A stretch of 64,000 nucleotides of DNA, taken from positions 1,785,720-1,849,719 of the forward strand of contig NZ_CP012552.1 of assembly GCF_004803855.2 (NCBI RefSeq), read 5' to 3'. Position 1 is the first letter of the stretch. Every line of letters begins with the position of its first letter. Shown here one piece after another: positions 33,951-43,456 of this stretch. The position numbers were made by a program, and so were the translations under genes. Under the pieces are notes generated by a model. It made no database searches. It was not told where the DNA came from and worked only from the letters and a program-made list of their open reading frames with translations. This DNA is from Campylobacter sp. RM16192 (GTDB lineage Bacteria; Campylobacterota; Campylobacteria; Campylobacterales; Campylobacteraceae).

Positions 33951-35355
33951 TTTTATCCTTTATCGCATCTATTTTTTTTAAAAACTCTAAAATTTTATCC
34001 TCATTTTCAACATATTTTCTTGGATATACTATCCAGTCTTTCACATCTTTTTTTTCAGAATTCATTCTTTTTTTATTTGCTGCATCAAATTCTCTAAAGT
34101 GCTCAAATCTCTTTAAAAGCTCTAAATAATCTATCTTTAAATAGCCCAAAAGCAGCTTTGCCAAATAAATTCTTTCCTGAAAAATTTTATTTTCCAATCC
34201 CTTTAAGCCATTACTGTTTTTAAACTGCTCAATATTTCTAAAATAATCTCTCAAATATGTGTATTTTATATTTTGATCTTCATTTTTCACTACGTATAAA
34301 CTATCACTTATATAATTATCTTTCATTAAATTTGCCACTTGTCTTATTCTGCTAGGTATTATGTCTTCTAGTGTAGAAAATATCTGAACAGATAAATTTG
34401 TAGTATTAACTTTAGTAAACAGTATATCAAGTGTTAGGCTATCTATATTTATCACTTTTTCTACTTGATCTTCAAGTGACCAGATAAAACTCTCTTCTCT
34501 AGAAGCAAAGCTTTCTAAGTTATTTTTAGATTCTTTCAAAGAATATAACATATCATTGAAAACTTCTTCGTCAAAATTTAACATTGATGGAATTATTATA
34601 TACTCCAGCCCTTTATAGTAAAATTTGAGATTATTTACAGCAAACATCCAACCTTTTTTTATGGCTTTTGCAGTATCTTTTGACATAGGCATTTTGTCTA
34701 TCATTTGCACTTTAAAAATATCATCATAATTATCCATAGTAAAAAATTTTATATTTGGGCTGTACCCGCATAGTTCTTTTTTCCCACTGATAATATCTAT
34801 CTGCTCTTTTAAAAAAGGTTTATCATTTTTATCTTTTATGTGAGGCTCTACAAACTCATCTATATAGTTTTTTAAAACCTCAGGCATAAGCTCATAAAAA
34901 GTCTTGCCATTTATTAATAAAACAAGAAAATAATCATTTTTTTGATATGACTTTAAATTAAGCTCATCAACTTTGTAGTTATCTATATAGTCAAATACAA
35001 TTTTTGCTAAAGAAATATTTTTATCATTCGCATAAACCATAATAGAATTTTTTATAGTATGAGAGATAGCTTGAAATTTTTTATATAAGTCGCTTTCTTT
35101 CTGATACTCGTAATTTGGATATAGATAATATGAATTACTAGTACCTCCGATTTTTTTAGTAAAAAATGTTTTTAGATTATCTAAAGATGACTTAGAAATA
35201 ATCGGTTTGTCTATTAATTTATCATCTTGTATTTTAAAATCAACAACCAAGGTTGTATATTCGCTCTCTTTAAAATTATGATTTTCAACCATATCCTTGG
35301 TTTTGTCATCATCTATTAAAATACCGATTTTATAAAGTTTATGCGCCAGTCCCAT
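33934..35355 (-). CDS. cas8b: Cascade large subunit Cas8b (Csh1-like)
   Basis: 473 residues, divergent as is usual for Cas8, with the Csh1/TM1802-type body (KGWMFAVNNLKFYYKGLEYIII; ERIYLAKLLLGYLKIDYLELL). It recognises the PAM and starts DNA opening. Its position between cas6 and cas7 and the length fit. It ends early compared with Csh1 proteins, which usually continue into the helical domain now found in the next ORF. AGGA lies upstream of its ATG. The gap upstream carries a CRISPR-repeat mimic. Confidence 0.88.
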   Translation of the reverse strand: MGLAHKLYKIGILIDDDKTKDMVENHNFKESEYTTLVVDFKIQDDKLIDKPIISKSSLDNLKTFFTKKIGGTSNSYYLYPNYEYQKESDLYKKFQAISHTIKNSIMVYANDKNISLAKIVFDYIDNYKVDELNLKSYQKNDYFLVLLINGKTFYELMPEVLKNYIDEFVEPHIKDKNDKPFLKEQIDIISGKKELCGYSPNIKFFTMDNYDDIFKVQMIDKMPMSKDTAKAIKKGWMFAVNNLKFYYKGLEYIIIPSMLNFDEEVFNDMLYSLKESKNNLESFASREESFIWSLEDQVEKVINIDSLTLDILFTKVNTTNLSVQIFSTLEDIIPSRIRQVANLMKDNYISDSLYVVKNEDQNIKYTYLRDYFRNIEQFKNSNGLKGLENKIFQERIYLAKLLLGYLKIDYLELLKRFEHFREFDAANKKRMNSEKKDVKDWIVYPRKYVENEDKILEFLKKIDAIKDKNGTFF

Positions 35356-35417
35356 AAATTCATTATCCTGAAATATTTTAAAATAATTTTACATCTTTAT
35401 ATATTAAAAATATCTTA

Positions 35418-35433
35418 TATTAATATATAATTT
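35418..35433 (+). promoter_or_regulatory. 16-nt target-like sequence in the cas8b upstream region
   Basis: TATTAATATATAATTT is identical to the 16 bases that follow the repeat mimic at 35503-35518. It lies 63 bases before the cas8b start. On the minus strand a TATAAT (35442-35447) sits just upstream, so the sequence would cover the start of the cas8b transcript. The trinucleotide 5' of it (PAM position for a type I guide) is TTA. Confidence 0.55.
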
Positions 35434-35452
35434 CAAAAGATATTATAAAATA

Positions 35453-35461
35453 TGATATTAT
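35453..35461 (+). promoter_or_regulatory. Extended -10 ahead of the CRISPR-repeat mimic
   Basis: TGATATTAT (TGn plus TATTAT) on the plus strand predicts transcription from about 35468, just before the mimic. It is divergent from cas8b. Confidence 0.5.
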
Positions 35462-35468
35462 TACGAAT

Positions 35469-35539
35469 GTAAAAGAAAATTTACTCTTTTAGAGTTTGAA
35501 ACTATTAATATATAATTTGCTGAATTAATTTTCTTTTAC
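35469..35539 (+). ncRNA. Candidate crRNA-like RNA between cas6 and cas8b
   Basis: At 35474-35502 lies a degenerate copy of the CRISPR repeat. Its 8-nt 3' handle TTTGAAAC and 5-nt loop TTTTA equal the array's. The stem changed from GCC/GGC to CTC/GAG by two compensating pairs. It is followed by TATTAATATATAATTT (35503-35518), found again at 35418-35433. The unit is enclosed by a 13-bp inverted repeat (35469-35481 and 35527-35539), whose right arm lies in the cas6 stop region. Cas6 could process it and Cascade could carry it as a short guide. Confidence 0.6.
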
Positions 35540-36217
35540 AACCTCCAAAAATCCCGTTCCCACGCTCATGCATCCGCTTCCGACACCTGTATCAAGTATC
35601 AAATTTATCATCTCGCTACCAGCCTTTATTTCCCATATAGCCTGCCATGCACGCATTGGCGCATTATTATTACCATAATAAAATAAAACAGGCTTAGAAA
35701 GGTTTTGCCATTTTAAATTAAGCTCAAATTCGCCGTCATATTCATATCCTTTTATAGTATCAAATCTCTGCGATGCATTAGTTTTCATCATTTCAAGATG
35801 CCTTGAATCCTGAGGCTCAAGATAGATTTTATATCCCAAAAGCCCTTGTATAGCGCAAGCTACATAACCTTTTAACAAAACACTATTACTTTCTAGCTCA
35901 TTAACTCTATGAGATGATATTGATATGTTAGTGTCCAGCAGATAAATTTCACCTAGCTTAAGACCGTTTTTTAAAATTTCCATGGCAATAAGCTCTTCAA
36001 ATTTTGGCTCATGCGAAGTAAATCTTATCTGCAAATTTAAACCTCTCAAACTAAAATCAAAATTTGTTTTCTTAAATATTTTGCCTGTCTTTTTATGTCT
36101 ATATCCGATATGCTCGCTTTCTGGCAAGTTGTGATATATGAAGCCTTGTATAAGCTCTGGCAAAATTTTTGCAACTTTAATATTTGTAGTGGAAAGTTTA
36201 GAATTTATAATAAGCAT
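35525..36217 (-). CDS. cas6: CRISPR RNA endoribonuclease Cas6
   Basis: 230 residues, RAMP fold; the C-terminal Gly-rich loop is TGVGSGCMSVGTGFLEV. It cuts pre-crRNA at the base of the repeat hairpin, leaving the 8-nt handle TTTGAAAC. A candidate catalytic His is in SISSHRVNE or near the N-terminus (IYHNLPESEH). First gene of the cas series; 169 bases separate it from cas8b, unlike the other tightly packed genes. Confidence 0.93.
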   Translation of the reverse strand: MLIINSKLSTTNIKVAKILPELIQGFIYHNLPESEHIGYRHKKTGKIFKKTNFDFSLRGLNLQIRFTSHEPKFEELIAMEILKNGLKLGEIYLLDTNISISSHRVNELESNSVLLKGYVACAIQGLLGYKIYLEPQDSRHLEMMKTNASQRFDTIKGYEYDGEFELNLKWQNLSKPVLFYYGNNNAPMRAWQAIWEIKAGSEMINLILDTGVGSGCMSVGTGFLEVVKEN

Positions 36218-36364
36218 GCTTGGCCTTTTAAATTTTTAACGCTATAAATTATAGATTATATTAGATAAATTTTTAAATCATTAACTTTAAGTTGAGTTAA
36301 AATTTAACCCCCTTAGATATCATTTCATTGTCCGACAAGAAAAACCTCCTTTTTGTAACAACTC

Positions 36365-36397
36365 AAATACGCCCCTAAAATAAGGAGCGTATTTTTT
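36365..36397 (+). terminator. Orphan terminator at the right edge of the CRISPR region
   Basis: AAATACGC...GCGTATTT hairpin followed by a T-run, on the plus strand. No plus-strand gene ends here, so it may mark the former end of a chromosomal operon before the CRISPR island was placed here. Its loop contains GCCCCTAAAATA. Confidence 0.65.
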
Positions 36398-36415
36398 CTC
36401 CTTAAACTTTTTCTG

Positions 36416-36424
36416 ATATAATCT
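36416..36424 (+). promoter_or_regulatory. moaC promoter (extended -10)
   Basis: TGATATAAT, start expected near 36431, 16 bases before the moaC start codon. Confidence 0.65.
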
Positions 36425-36446
36425 TTTAAAACATTAAAGGAAATAA

Positions 36447-36920
36447 ATGCTAACACATATAGATGAAAAAAATCGTCCAAAAATGGTAGATGTAAGTGAA
36501 AAATCGATAACTACGAGAATAGCTGTAGCAAGTGGAATAATCAAAATGAGCGAAGCTGCATTCAATGCTATCAAAGAAAATACCGGCAAAAAGGGTCCTG
36601 TATTGCAAACAGCAGTAGTAGCGGCAATAACAGGAGCAAAAAAGACAAGCGAACTAATCCCGATGTGCCATCCTCTACTAATCAGCGGTATAGATTGCGA
36701 TATAGTAGAAATCCCGGAAATTACCGCATTCAAACTCATAGTAAGCGTCAAGATAGACGGCAAAACAGGCGTGGAGATGGAAGCGCTAACCGGAGTTAGC
36801 ATAGGCCTTTTAACTATTTACGACATGATAAAGGCTATAGATAAAACCATGCAGATAACAGACATAATGCTTGAAAGTAAAAGCGGAGGTAAAAGTGGCG
36901 AATATTTGCGAGCTAAATAA
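36447..36920 (+). CDS. moaC: Cyclic pyranopterin monophosphate synthase MoaC
   Basis: 157 residues. It forms cyclic pyranopterin monophosphate, the first stable molybdopterin precursor, with MoaA. Family motifs [44 protein letters not shown] and [20 protein letters not shown] are all present. The DUF493 gene starts inside its 3' end. Confidence 0.96.
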   Translation: MLTHIDEKNRPKMVDVSEKSITTRIAVASGIIKMSEAAFNAIKENTGKKGPVLQTAVVAAITGAKKTSELIPMCHPLLISGIDCDIVEIPEITAFKLIVSVKIDGKTGVEMEALTGVSIGLLTIYDMIKAIDKTMQITDIMLESKSGGKSGEYLRAK

Positions 36921-37158
36921 AGAGCCAAAGATAGAATATCCAAATTTTTGGGAGTATAAAGTAATTTTTGAAAAAGATCAAAATGCGCATAAAATCGTGC
37001 TTGATATTGTAGGTGACAGAGAGCATAAGCTGGTTGTCTCAAAATCAAGCAAAGAGGGCAAATATAAAAGCTACAATCTAAGTGTTATGGTCAATTCCAA
37101 CGAGGAGCGCTTGGAGCTATTTTCGGCCTTAAGGCATGTTTCAAAATACGTATTATAG
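36895..37158 (+). CDS. DUF493 family protein (YbeD-like)
   Basis: 87 residues. The GTG at 36895 is chosen because GGAGG stands exactly at ribosome-binding distance; an ATG at 36871 would extend the protein without support. The body [14 protein letters not shown]...[19 protein letters not shown] fits DUF493, a ferredoxin-like fold of unknown role. It overlaps moaC by 26 bases. Confidence 0.88.
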   Translation: MANICELNKEPKIEYPNFWEYKVIFEKDQNAHKIVLDIVGDREHKLVVSKSSKEGKYKSYNLSVMVNSNEERLELFSALRHVSKYVL

Positions 37159-37166
37159 GAGATATT

Positions 37167-38453
37167 ATGCAAAATAAAATTTTTTTACATACAATTGCGG
37201 AAAACAAAGACAATCCTCAAATTTTAGTTTTAATTAGAGAGCTTGCTTTCGATCTTGGCAAGAAAAAATTCAAAGATATCAAATGTCAAAAGGAGCTAAA
37301 TCAAGAGCTTTTGCATACATTTTCAGATATGTGCCAAATATTAAAAAGTGAAAATTTACTAAATCCAAAAAGCATATCAAACCTTATAGATGGACTCATA
37401 GACGCTTCTACCGAATCAAAAGAGCAATTTTTATATAGGCTTATTTACGAAAAAGAGCAGGTAGAAAAACAAATTTTAAATCAAAAAAATGACATTAAAG
37501 ATAGTATAAAAAGCTCTCTTGAAGCAGTCGAGGACTATATCCAAGACAGCGATTTTGAAAACAAAAACGAAATAATAGACAAGATAAATGATGCGATGTT
37601 TCTTGATTTTCAAATGCTTGAAATACTTAAAGAAACCACAGAAACAGCCTTTTTAACAACAATAGAAAAAGGCGAAGATGTAAGAGATACGAGCACAGAG
37701 ATAGCTAAAAATATCGTTTACGGTGCAATTAATGAGGGAAATTTTACTAAACAAAGATTTTTGGAAATTTCAGGAAGCGTTATAGAGACGGCAACAGTAA
37801 TAGCAAACGAGGATCATCTGTTTGCCAAAGATCTGATATATGGGGCTATAGTTGGTTCAAAAGACGGAATTACAAAATCTATTGAAAAATTTAAAGACGA
37901 TATGAAATTTGCTCCGGATAGCCAAAATTTAGTAAATTCAGTTAAGGATTTAATAGGAATAGAAGAGGACTTTATCCAGATGCTAAAAGACCTCATGGCG
38001 CAGACGCAAGAGCCGTCAGCAAGCATAATAAACGATATTTTAGAAGACTCTCTTGATAGCTACTATGCGAAATTTAAACGTGTTCAAAATGAGCTAAGTG
38101 AACAGCTAAATATTAGACTGGAAGAGCTTAAGACAAATGAAAATATCAATAAATTTGTCAAAACAGCGACTATGAAATTTGAAGAGCTAAAACGCGAGCT
38201 TGATGAAAAAAGCGAGAAATTAAAAGAGAATTTTGATGCCAACAAAAAGCTTGAATCACTTAAAAAAGAGATAGATGAATTTGAGAAAAAGGCTGGCGAA
38301 AAGATGGAAAATTTAAGTAGCGATTTAGGAGAAAATTTAAAAAGCAAGTCAAAAGAACTTGGAGAGAAATTCTATAAAGCTGCTGAAAATTTCATAAAAA
38401 ATACAAAAGAAAAAATAGGCATTAAAGATGATGACAAGAATGGGCTAAATTAA
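37167..38453 (+). CDS. Hypothetical coiled-coil protein (DUF6781-like)
   Basis: 428 residues, no signal peptide. The middle (about 120-270) is helical with repeated motifs such as DTSTEIAKNIVYGAINEGN and FAKDLIYGAIVGSKDG; the C-terminal third (about 300-420) is a long Lys/Glu coiled coil. The pattern is like DUF6781 proteins of Campylobacterota, whose function is unknown to me. It follows the DUF493 gene by 8 bases and ends in a hairpin. Confidence 0.75.
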   Translation: MQNKIFLHTIAENKDNPQILVLIRELAFDLGKKKFKDIKCQKELNQELLHTFSDMCQILKSENLLNPKSISNLIDGLIDASTESKEQFLYRLIYEKEQVEKQILNQKNDIKDSIKSSLEAVEDYIQDSDFENKNEIIDKINDAMFLDFQMLEILKETTETAFLTTIEKGEDVRDTSTEIAKNIVYGAINEGNFTKQRFLEISGSVIETATVIANEDHLFAKDLIYGAIVGSKDGITKSIEKFKDDMKFAPDSQNLVNSVKDLIGIEEDFIQMLKDLMAQTQEPSASIINDILEDSLDSYYAKFKRVQNELSEQLNIRLEELKTNENINKFVKTATMKFEELKRELDEKSEKLKENFDANKKLESLKKEIDEFEKKAGEKMENLSSDLGENLKSKSKELGEKFYKAAENFIKNTKEKIGIKDDDKNGLN

Positions 38454-38462
38454 TTAGCCCAT
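38440..38462. terminator. Bidirectional hairpin between convergent genes
   Basis: ATGGGCTAA-ATTAA-TTAGCCCAT, a 9-bp perfect stem covering the stop codon of the coiled-coil gene; lemA converges from the right. Confidence 0.6.
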
Positions 38463-38535
38463 GTCTTTAGATATTATAATTCTGCGGAAGCAAAGTAAAA
38501 AACAAAATTTATGGTATTACGAAGTCGTTTGGCTA

Positions 38536-39102
38536 CTAACTGTGTTTAAACAGTTCACTTACATTGTGATTTTTGGATTCAATCTGAGGAATATCAAAAA
38601 ATTTAGCTTTTTGAAAGCTCATAGAATTTGCAATTAAATTCGAAGGAAACATCTCAACTGCATTATTATATATCTCAACTGCCGAATTATACGCACGTCT
38701 AGCAGCTGAAATTTGCTCTTCTACATCATTTAAACTCTCTTGTAAATAGAGCACATTTTCATTTGCTTTTAGCTCAGGATATGCTTCAAACATAAGCTTA
38801 ACGCTTGGCAGTAAATTTGAAATTTTAGCGTTTAAATCAAATTTTTCTTTTTGTGTCGTGGCATTTTTAGCCCTAGATCTAAGCTCGGTAATCTTTTCCA
38901 GAAGCTCTCTTTCATGAATCAAATATTGATTTGCAGCGGCTACTAAATTTGGAAGTAGATCATATCTACGCTTTAGCTGAGTATCAACACCGGCTTCGAT
39001 ATTTGCTACTTGATTTCGTTTAGCAACCAATGAGTTGTAAATACTTATTACATAAAATACCAAAAGTGCGATAAGTATTAAGAACCCTATGACAATTTCC
39101 AT
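38536..39102 (-). CDS. lemA: LemA family protein
   Basis: 188 residues. One N-terminal membrane segment (about 3-22), then SIYNSLVAKRNQVANIEAGVD and QLKRRYDLLPNLV, the family signature, and a helical bundle. LemA proteins are envelope proteins of unclear function. The gene stands alone. Confidence 0.93.
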   Translation of the reverse strand: MEIVIGFLILIALLVFYVISIYNSLVAKRNQVANIEAGVDTQLKRRYDLLPNLVAAANQYLIHERELLEKITELRSRAKNATTQKEKFDLNAKISNLLPSVKLMFEAYPELKANENVLYLQESLNDVEEQISAARRAYNSAVEIYNNAVEMFPSNLIANSMSFQKAKFFDIPQIESKNHNVSELFKHS

Positions 39103-39292
39103 TATACATCCTTTAGAATATCTAATTTAAATTATAACAAAAAATACTTATATTTCATAAAGTAATAAAAAATAATAAAAATATATTTAATATATTCTAA
39201 TCTTTGAATTTTAATATGTTTTATTTTAAAAGCCAAAAACATGCGTCAAAGAAAGGCTAAAAACACAATCTAAGACGCATAAATTTCAATTT

Positions 39293-41101
39293 TTACTCTT
39301 TGGATTTTGCCATTCTTCGCCTTACAGTCGGATCAAGATAGCGTTTGCGTACACGGATATTAATAGGAGTTACCTCAACAAGCTCATCCTCTTCAATCCA
39401 CTCAAGCGCACGCTCAAGGCTTAGTTTTCTAGGAGGCACAAGCTTTATGGCATCATCGCTTCCGCTTGCACGCACGTTAGTTAAATTTTTGCCTTTGATA
39501 GGGTTTACATCAAGATCGTTTGGACGACTGTGCTCTCCAATTATCATTCCAACATAAACCTTTGTTTGAGGATCTACAAACATCACGCCCCTATCTTGTA
39601 AATTCCAAAGACTGTAAGCCAATGTTACTCCATTTTCCATAGAAACTAGTGCGCCATTGCTTCTTTGCTCCACACTTCCACTTAGCGGACGGAATTCCAA
39701 AAAGCTATGATTCATAATGCCTTCGCCTTTAGTGTCAGTCAAAAATTGACTTCTAAAGCCGATTAGTCCACGTGCAGGGATTTCAAATTCGATTCTGGTT
39801 TGTCCGTCGCCCGTTGGGTGCATAGAGACCATCTCGGCCTTTCTGCGTCCGAGTTTTTCGATAACTGTTCCACTAAATTCATCAGGCACATCTATCACAA
39901 GTAGCTCAAACGGCTCACATCTTATGCCGTTAATTTCTTTTACGATAACTTCGGGTCTGCCAAGACAAAATTCAAATCCTTCACGACGCATATTTTCAGC
40001 CAAAATCGTTATCTGAAGCTCGCCACGTCCACTAACTTTGAATTTACCCTCGCCTTGATTTTCGTATTTCATTGCGATATTTGTTTTCATCTCGCTAGAT
40101 AGTCTCTCGTCAATCTTATTAGAAGTTACGTGTTTGCCCTCAGTGCCTGCTAGAGGACTATCGTTTACGCTAAATACCACGCTTAAAGTAGGCTCTTCTA
40201 TGCGAAGCGGATCAAGTGGCATAGGAGAATTTGGATCCACTACACTATCTCCCACGTCAAGAGCGTCAAATCCTGCGATAGCTACGATATCGCCCACTTG
40301 AGCCTCGTCTGTATCGCGTCTTTCAAGTCCTAAAAATCCTATTAACTTTGAAATCCTGCCGGTAGATTTTGTGCCGTCAGCCTTAACCAGCATAACATTT
40401 TGATTTTTAGAAATTTTGCCGTTAAATATACGCGCAATGCCTATTTTGCCGACATAGTTGTCGTAATCAAGTGTAAAAACTTGGAGTTGAAGAGGATTTT
40501 TTATATCGCCTGTCGGGGCTGGAACGTGAGATAAAATAGTTTCAAAAAGCGGCTCCATATTAATATTTTCATCGCTTAAATTTAACTTTGCATATCCGCT
40601 TCTAGCAGCAGCATACACTACAGGAAATTCAAGCTGCTCATCATTTGCTTCAAGCGCTACAAAAAGATCAAAAATTTCATTTACTACGCGGTCTGGATCG
40701 CCTGCAGGCTTATCTATCTTATTTACTACAACTATCGGTCTAAGCCCTAGAGACAAGGCCTTTTTTACCACAAATTTAGTCTGAGGCATAACGCCTTCTT
40801 GCGCATCTACGAGCAAAAGCACACCATCAACCATCTTTAGTACACGCTCAACTTCTCCTCCAAAGTCAGCGTGACCCGGAGTGTCGATAATATTTATCTT
40901 AGAGCCTTTATATCTTATGGCTGTATTTTTTGAAAGTATTGTAATTCCACGCTCTCTTTCAATATCATTACTATCCATCACACGCTCGCCTACACTTTGA
41001 TGCTCACCAAACGTACCAGACTGCTTTAAAAGCTCATCCACCATAGTTGTTTTGCCGTGATCAACGTGAGCTATAACAGCGATATTTCGTATATTTTCCA
41101 A
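39293..41101 (-). CDS. typA: Translational GTPase TypA/BipA
   Basis: 602 residues. It is a ribosome-binding GTPase for 50S assembly and stress adaptation. G1 [10 protein letters not shown]2 GITI, G3 DTPGHADF, G4 NKID and the C-terminal domain ([29 protein letters not shown]) are complete, at the family's usual length. Confidence 0.97.
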   Translation of the reverse strand: MENIRNIAVIAHVDHGKTTMVDELLKQSGTFGEHQSVGERVMDSNDIERERGITILSKNTAIRYKGSKINIIDTPGHADFGGEVERVLKMVDGVLLLVDAQEGVMPQTKFVVKKALSLGLRPIVVVNKIDKPAGDPDRVVNEIFDLFVALEANDEQLEFPVVYAAARSGYAKLNLSDENINMEPLFETILSHVPAPTGDIKNPLQLQVFTLDYDNYVGKIGIARIFNGKISKNQNVMLVKADGTKSTGRISKLIGFLGLERRDTDEAQVGDIVAIAGFDALDVGDSVVDPNSPMPLDPLRIEEPTLSVVFSVNDSPLAGTEGKHVTSNKIDERLSSEMKTNIAMKYENQGEGKFKVSGRGELQITILAENMRREGFEFCLGRPEVIVKEINGIRCEPFELLVIDVPDEFSGTVIEKLGRRKAEMVSMHPTGDGQTRIEFEIPARGLIGFRSQFLTDTKGEGIMNHSFLEFRPLSGSVEQRSNGALVSMENGVTLAYSLWNLQDRGVMFVDPQTKVYVGMIIGEHSRPNDLDVNPIKGKNLTNVRASGSDDAIKLVPPRKLSLERALEWIEEDELVEVTPINIRVRKRYLDPTVRRRMAKSKE

Positions 41102-41270
41102 AGCCTAATCTCCAATCTGTTTTCATCTAATAAGAGTCAATTTTATCTAAAAAATACTAAAATTTTGTTTTATTGCCTTAGATATCAATTCTAAATTGAT
41201 ACAAGGCTAGACCAAACTTATAGCATAAAAACATACGCTATGACTATTCTTTACAATACTAAAATCAATT

Positions 41271-41286
41271 TTGGAATAAATTTTGC
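41271..41286 (+). promoter_or_regulatory. Sigma-54 promoter of fliK-flgD-flgE
   Basis: TTGGAATAAATTTTGC: GG and GC separated by exactly 10 bases, matching -24/-12. It lies 37 bases before fliK, in agreement with sigma-54 control of Campylobacter hook genes. Confidence 0.8.
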
Positions 41287-41322
41287 ATATGTTTTAGAAG
41301 TTAAAATCTAAAGGGAATAATT

Positions 41323-42717
41323 ATGCAAGCAGCAGGAAATAATATCCTATCCTTTGACGCTAGTATAAAGGGAGGCATCAAGCAACAAACAAACGCTAGC
41401 CAAAATAGCGAAGACAATGGTGAATTTTTATCTATGGTTCTTGAGGCTGCGGCCAATAAGGGCGAAAATTTAAGCGAAAAAGACCTAAAGGATATAGCAA
41501 ATTCTGTAAATATGTCCGTTCAAAAAAAGACTCAAACCAAACAGAATAAAGAGATTATAAACGCAAAAGAAATTTTAGGAGAAGATACGGCTTCAGAGCT
41601 TTTTGAAAACGCTACTTTTATGCAACTTTTGCAAATACTTGAGATGTTAAATGGTGGAGAAAAAATAAGTAAATTTCCAAATTTTAGCACTCAGCTTGCA
41701 AAGGTTTTATCTGTCGAAAGCAATATAAATGAGCTAAAAAACGCTAAAAATATAAAAGAGCTTATACATATAGCCAAAAAGCTAAATTTAGGGCTTGAAA
41801 AGATAACTGTCACAAAAGAACAGGTTAACGAATTAAATGCAAAATTTCCAAATTTGGCAAAAAACAGCTTTTTTACTCCGATAATTCCTCAAAAGCAACT
41901 ATTCAATGCGGAGCTAAAAGCAAAAGTAGAGGATACAATTGAGCTTACAAAAAATATTGATGAACCGATAAAACTAAATAAATTGTTGCAAGATATTTCT
42001 AAAGATATAAACAAAAGTGTTCAGCCACAAAATCAAACTTCAAATGAAAATTTGGCTAAAAACGTAGCCTCAAATGAAACTATAAAAGAGGCGGTCTCTC
42101 AAAATGTCCAAAAAGAGCTTGTAAAAACAGATTTTATTAAAAATGAAAATTTAAAAGTAGATGAGAAAAATTTAAACTCAAGCAAGATAAATTTACAAAC
42201 CCTGCTCTATCCTGAAAAAGAGCAGAGTGATACTAGCGGCGAGCAAGGCAGCTCAAATAGCGAAAGCGAGCTAAATTCCATGGTGCGCGAGATCATGCAA
42301 AATGCCAGAAGTCAGAGTAAAAATCTACAGCTTGTAAGGCAGACCTTTGATAACTTTAATACCACTCTAAAAGAGCAGGTAGAGGCCTATAAATCACCGT
42401 TTATGAGGTTTAATATCACACTTAATCCACTAAATTTAGGCGAGGTTGAGATAACGATGGTAAATCGCGGAAACAATCTGCATATAAACTTTAACTCTAC
42501 AACCCAGACTATGAATCTATTTTTGCAAAATCAGGCGGAATTTAAAGCTAGTCTAGTTAATATGGGCTTTACGGAGCTTGAGATGAATTTCAGCGATCAA
42601 AACCATAAAAAAGAGCAAGGCAATAGAGCATACAAAGGGTCAAATTTTGACAGCAACGAAGATATGGAAATATCGGAACAGCCTTTGCTTGAAATCGTAT
42701 TGCCAAGATATATATAA
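41323..42717 (+). CDS. fliK: Flagellar hook-length control protein FliK
   Basis: 464 residues. A long polar, low-complexity N-terminal part (ruler) is followed by the conserved C-terminal domain with LNPLNLGEVEITMVNRGNNL and a region rich in Gln and Asn. It measures hook length and switches export specificity. First gene of a hook operon. Confidence 0.9.
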   Translation: MQAAGNNILSFDASIKGGIKQQTNASQNSEDNGEFLSMVLEAAANKGENLSEKDLKDIANSVNMSVQKKTQTKQNKEIINAKEILGEDTASELFENATFMQLLQILEMLNGGEKISKFPNFSTQLAKVLSVESNINELKNAKNIKELIHIAKKLNLGLEKITVTKEQVNELNAKFPNLAKNSFFTPIIPQKQLFNAELKAKVEDTIELTKNIDEPIKLNKLLQDISKDINKSVQPQNQTSNENLAKNVASNETIKEAVSQNVQKELVKTDFIKNENLKVDEKNLNSSKINLQTLLYPEKEQSDTSGEQGSSNSESELNSMVREIMQNARSQSKNLQLVRQTFDNFNTTLKEQVEAYKSPFMRFNITLNPLNLGEVEITMVNRGNNLHINFNSTTQTMNLFLQNQAEFKASLVNMGFTELEMNFSDQNHKKEQGNRAYKGSNFDSNEDMEISEQPLLEIVLPRYI

Positions 42718-42727
42718 AGGATAGAAA

Positions 42728-43453
42728 ATGGCTATAAACACAAATAATAAGATACCTACAAACGAATTTACCGTTGATAAACTAAAGGCGAAAAAAGAGG
42801 CTGAGGCTCTAGCCAAAGCTGATGGCACAAATCCTGGAGCACAGCTTGATAAGGATGCTTTTATGAAACTTTTATTAACCGAACTTCAATACCAAGACCC
42901 TACAAGTCCAATGGATAGTGAAAAGATGCTAACTCAAACATCGCAACTTGCCACTCTTGAAACACAAGAGAATACAAACCAGATGATGAAAAAGCTAGCC
43001 GAGCAGCTAAAGGCTAGCACCAGTATGTATGCGGTTTCAGCTCTTGGCAAGATGGCTACTTTAGGAGAAAGCTCTATCATCAAAGAAGATGGCATGTCTA
43101 CTATAACTTCAATGGCTTTTTTAGAAGCAGACGGAAAAACAGGAACTATAAAAATAAAAAACACAGACGGACAAATCATCAGAAAGATAGAATTTGGCAA
43201 TGCCAAAGCTGGTATTATGGAGTTTGAATGGGACGGTAAGGATCAATCCGGCAACGAAGTAAAAGCCGGAGTTTATGGAGTGGAGATAAGTTATCAGGAT
43301 AAAAATGGCAAAGAACACAATTCTAGCATAGGAAAGTATCCTGTAGAGGGAATAAAATTTGTGAACGGAGAGGCTCAGATAAAGGTCGGCGGCCTATATG
43401 TAGCAATGGATAAGATTAGAGAATTTACAGAGCCAACTAAAAAAGAGGGATAA
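42728..43453 (+). CDS. flgD: Flagellar hook assembly scaffold FlgD
   Basis: 241 residues. The conserved N-terminal motif LDKDAFMKLLLTELQYQDPTSPMDS and a C-terminal FlgD Ig-like/Tudor part (GIMEFEWDGKDQSGNEVKAGVY) are present. It caps the growing hook. Ten bases after fliK and 3 before flgE. Confidence 0.96.
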   Translation: MAINTNNKIPTNEFTVDKLKAKKEAEALAKADGTNPGAQLDKDAFMKLLLTELQYQDPTSPMDSEKMLTQTSQLATLETQENTNQMMKKLAEQLKASTSMYAVSALGKMATLGESSIIKEDGMSTITSMAFLEADGKTGTIKIKNTDGQIIRKIEFGNAKAGIMEFEWDGKDQSGNEVKAGVYGVEISYQDKNGKEHNSSIGKYPVEGIKFVNGEAQIKVGGLYVAMDKIREFTEPTKKEG

Positions 43454-43456
43454 GTC

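Noticed and set aside
35452..35472. Six-codon mini-ORF (ATG ATA TTA TTA CGA ATG TAA) considered as a CreT-like toxin
   Set aside because: It overlaps the putative -10 element and would lie before the expected start of transcription.
41183..41201. Hairpin TATCAATT/AATTGATA upstream of fliK
   Set aside because: AT-only short stem without a T-run; not convincing as terminator or operator.
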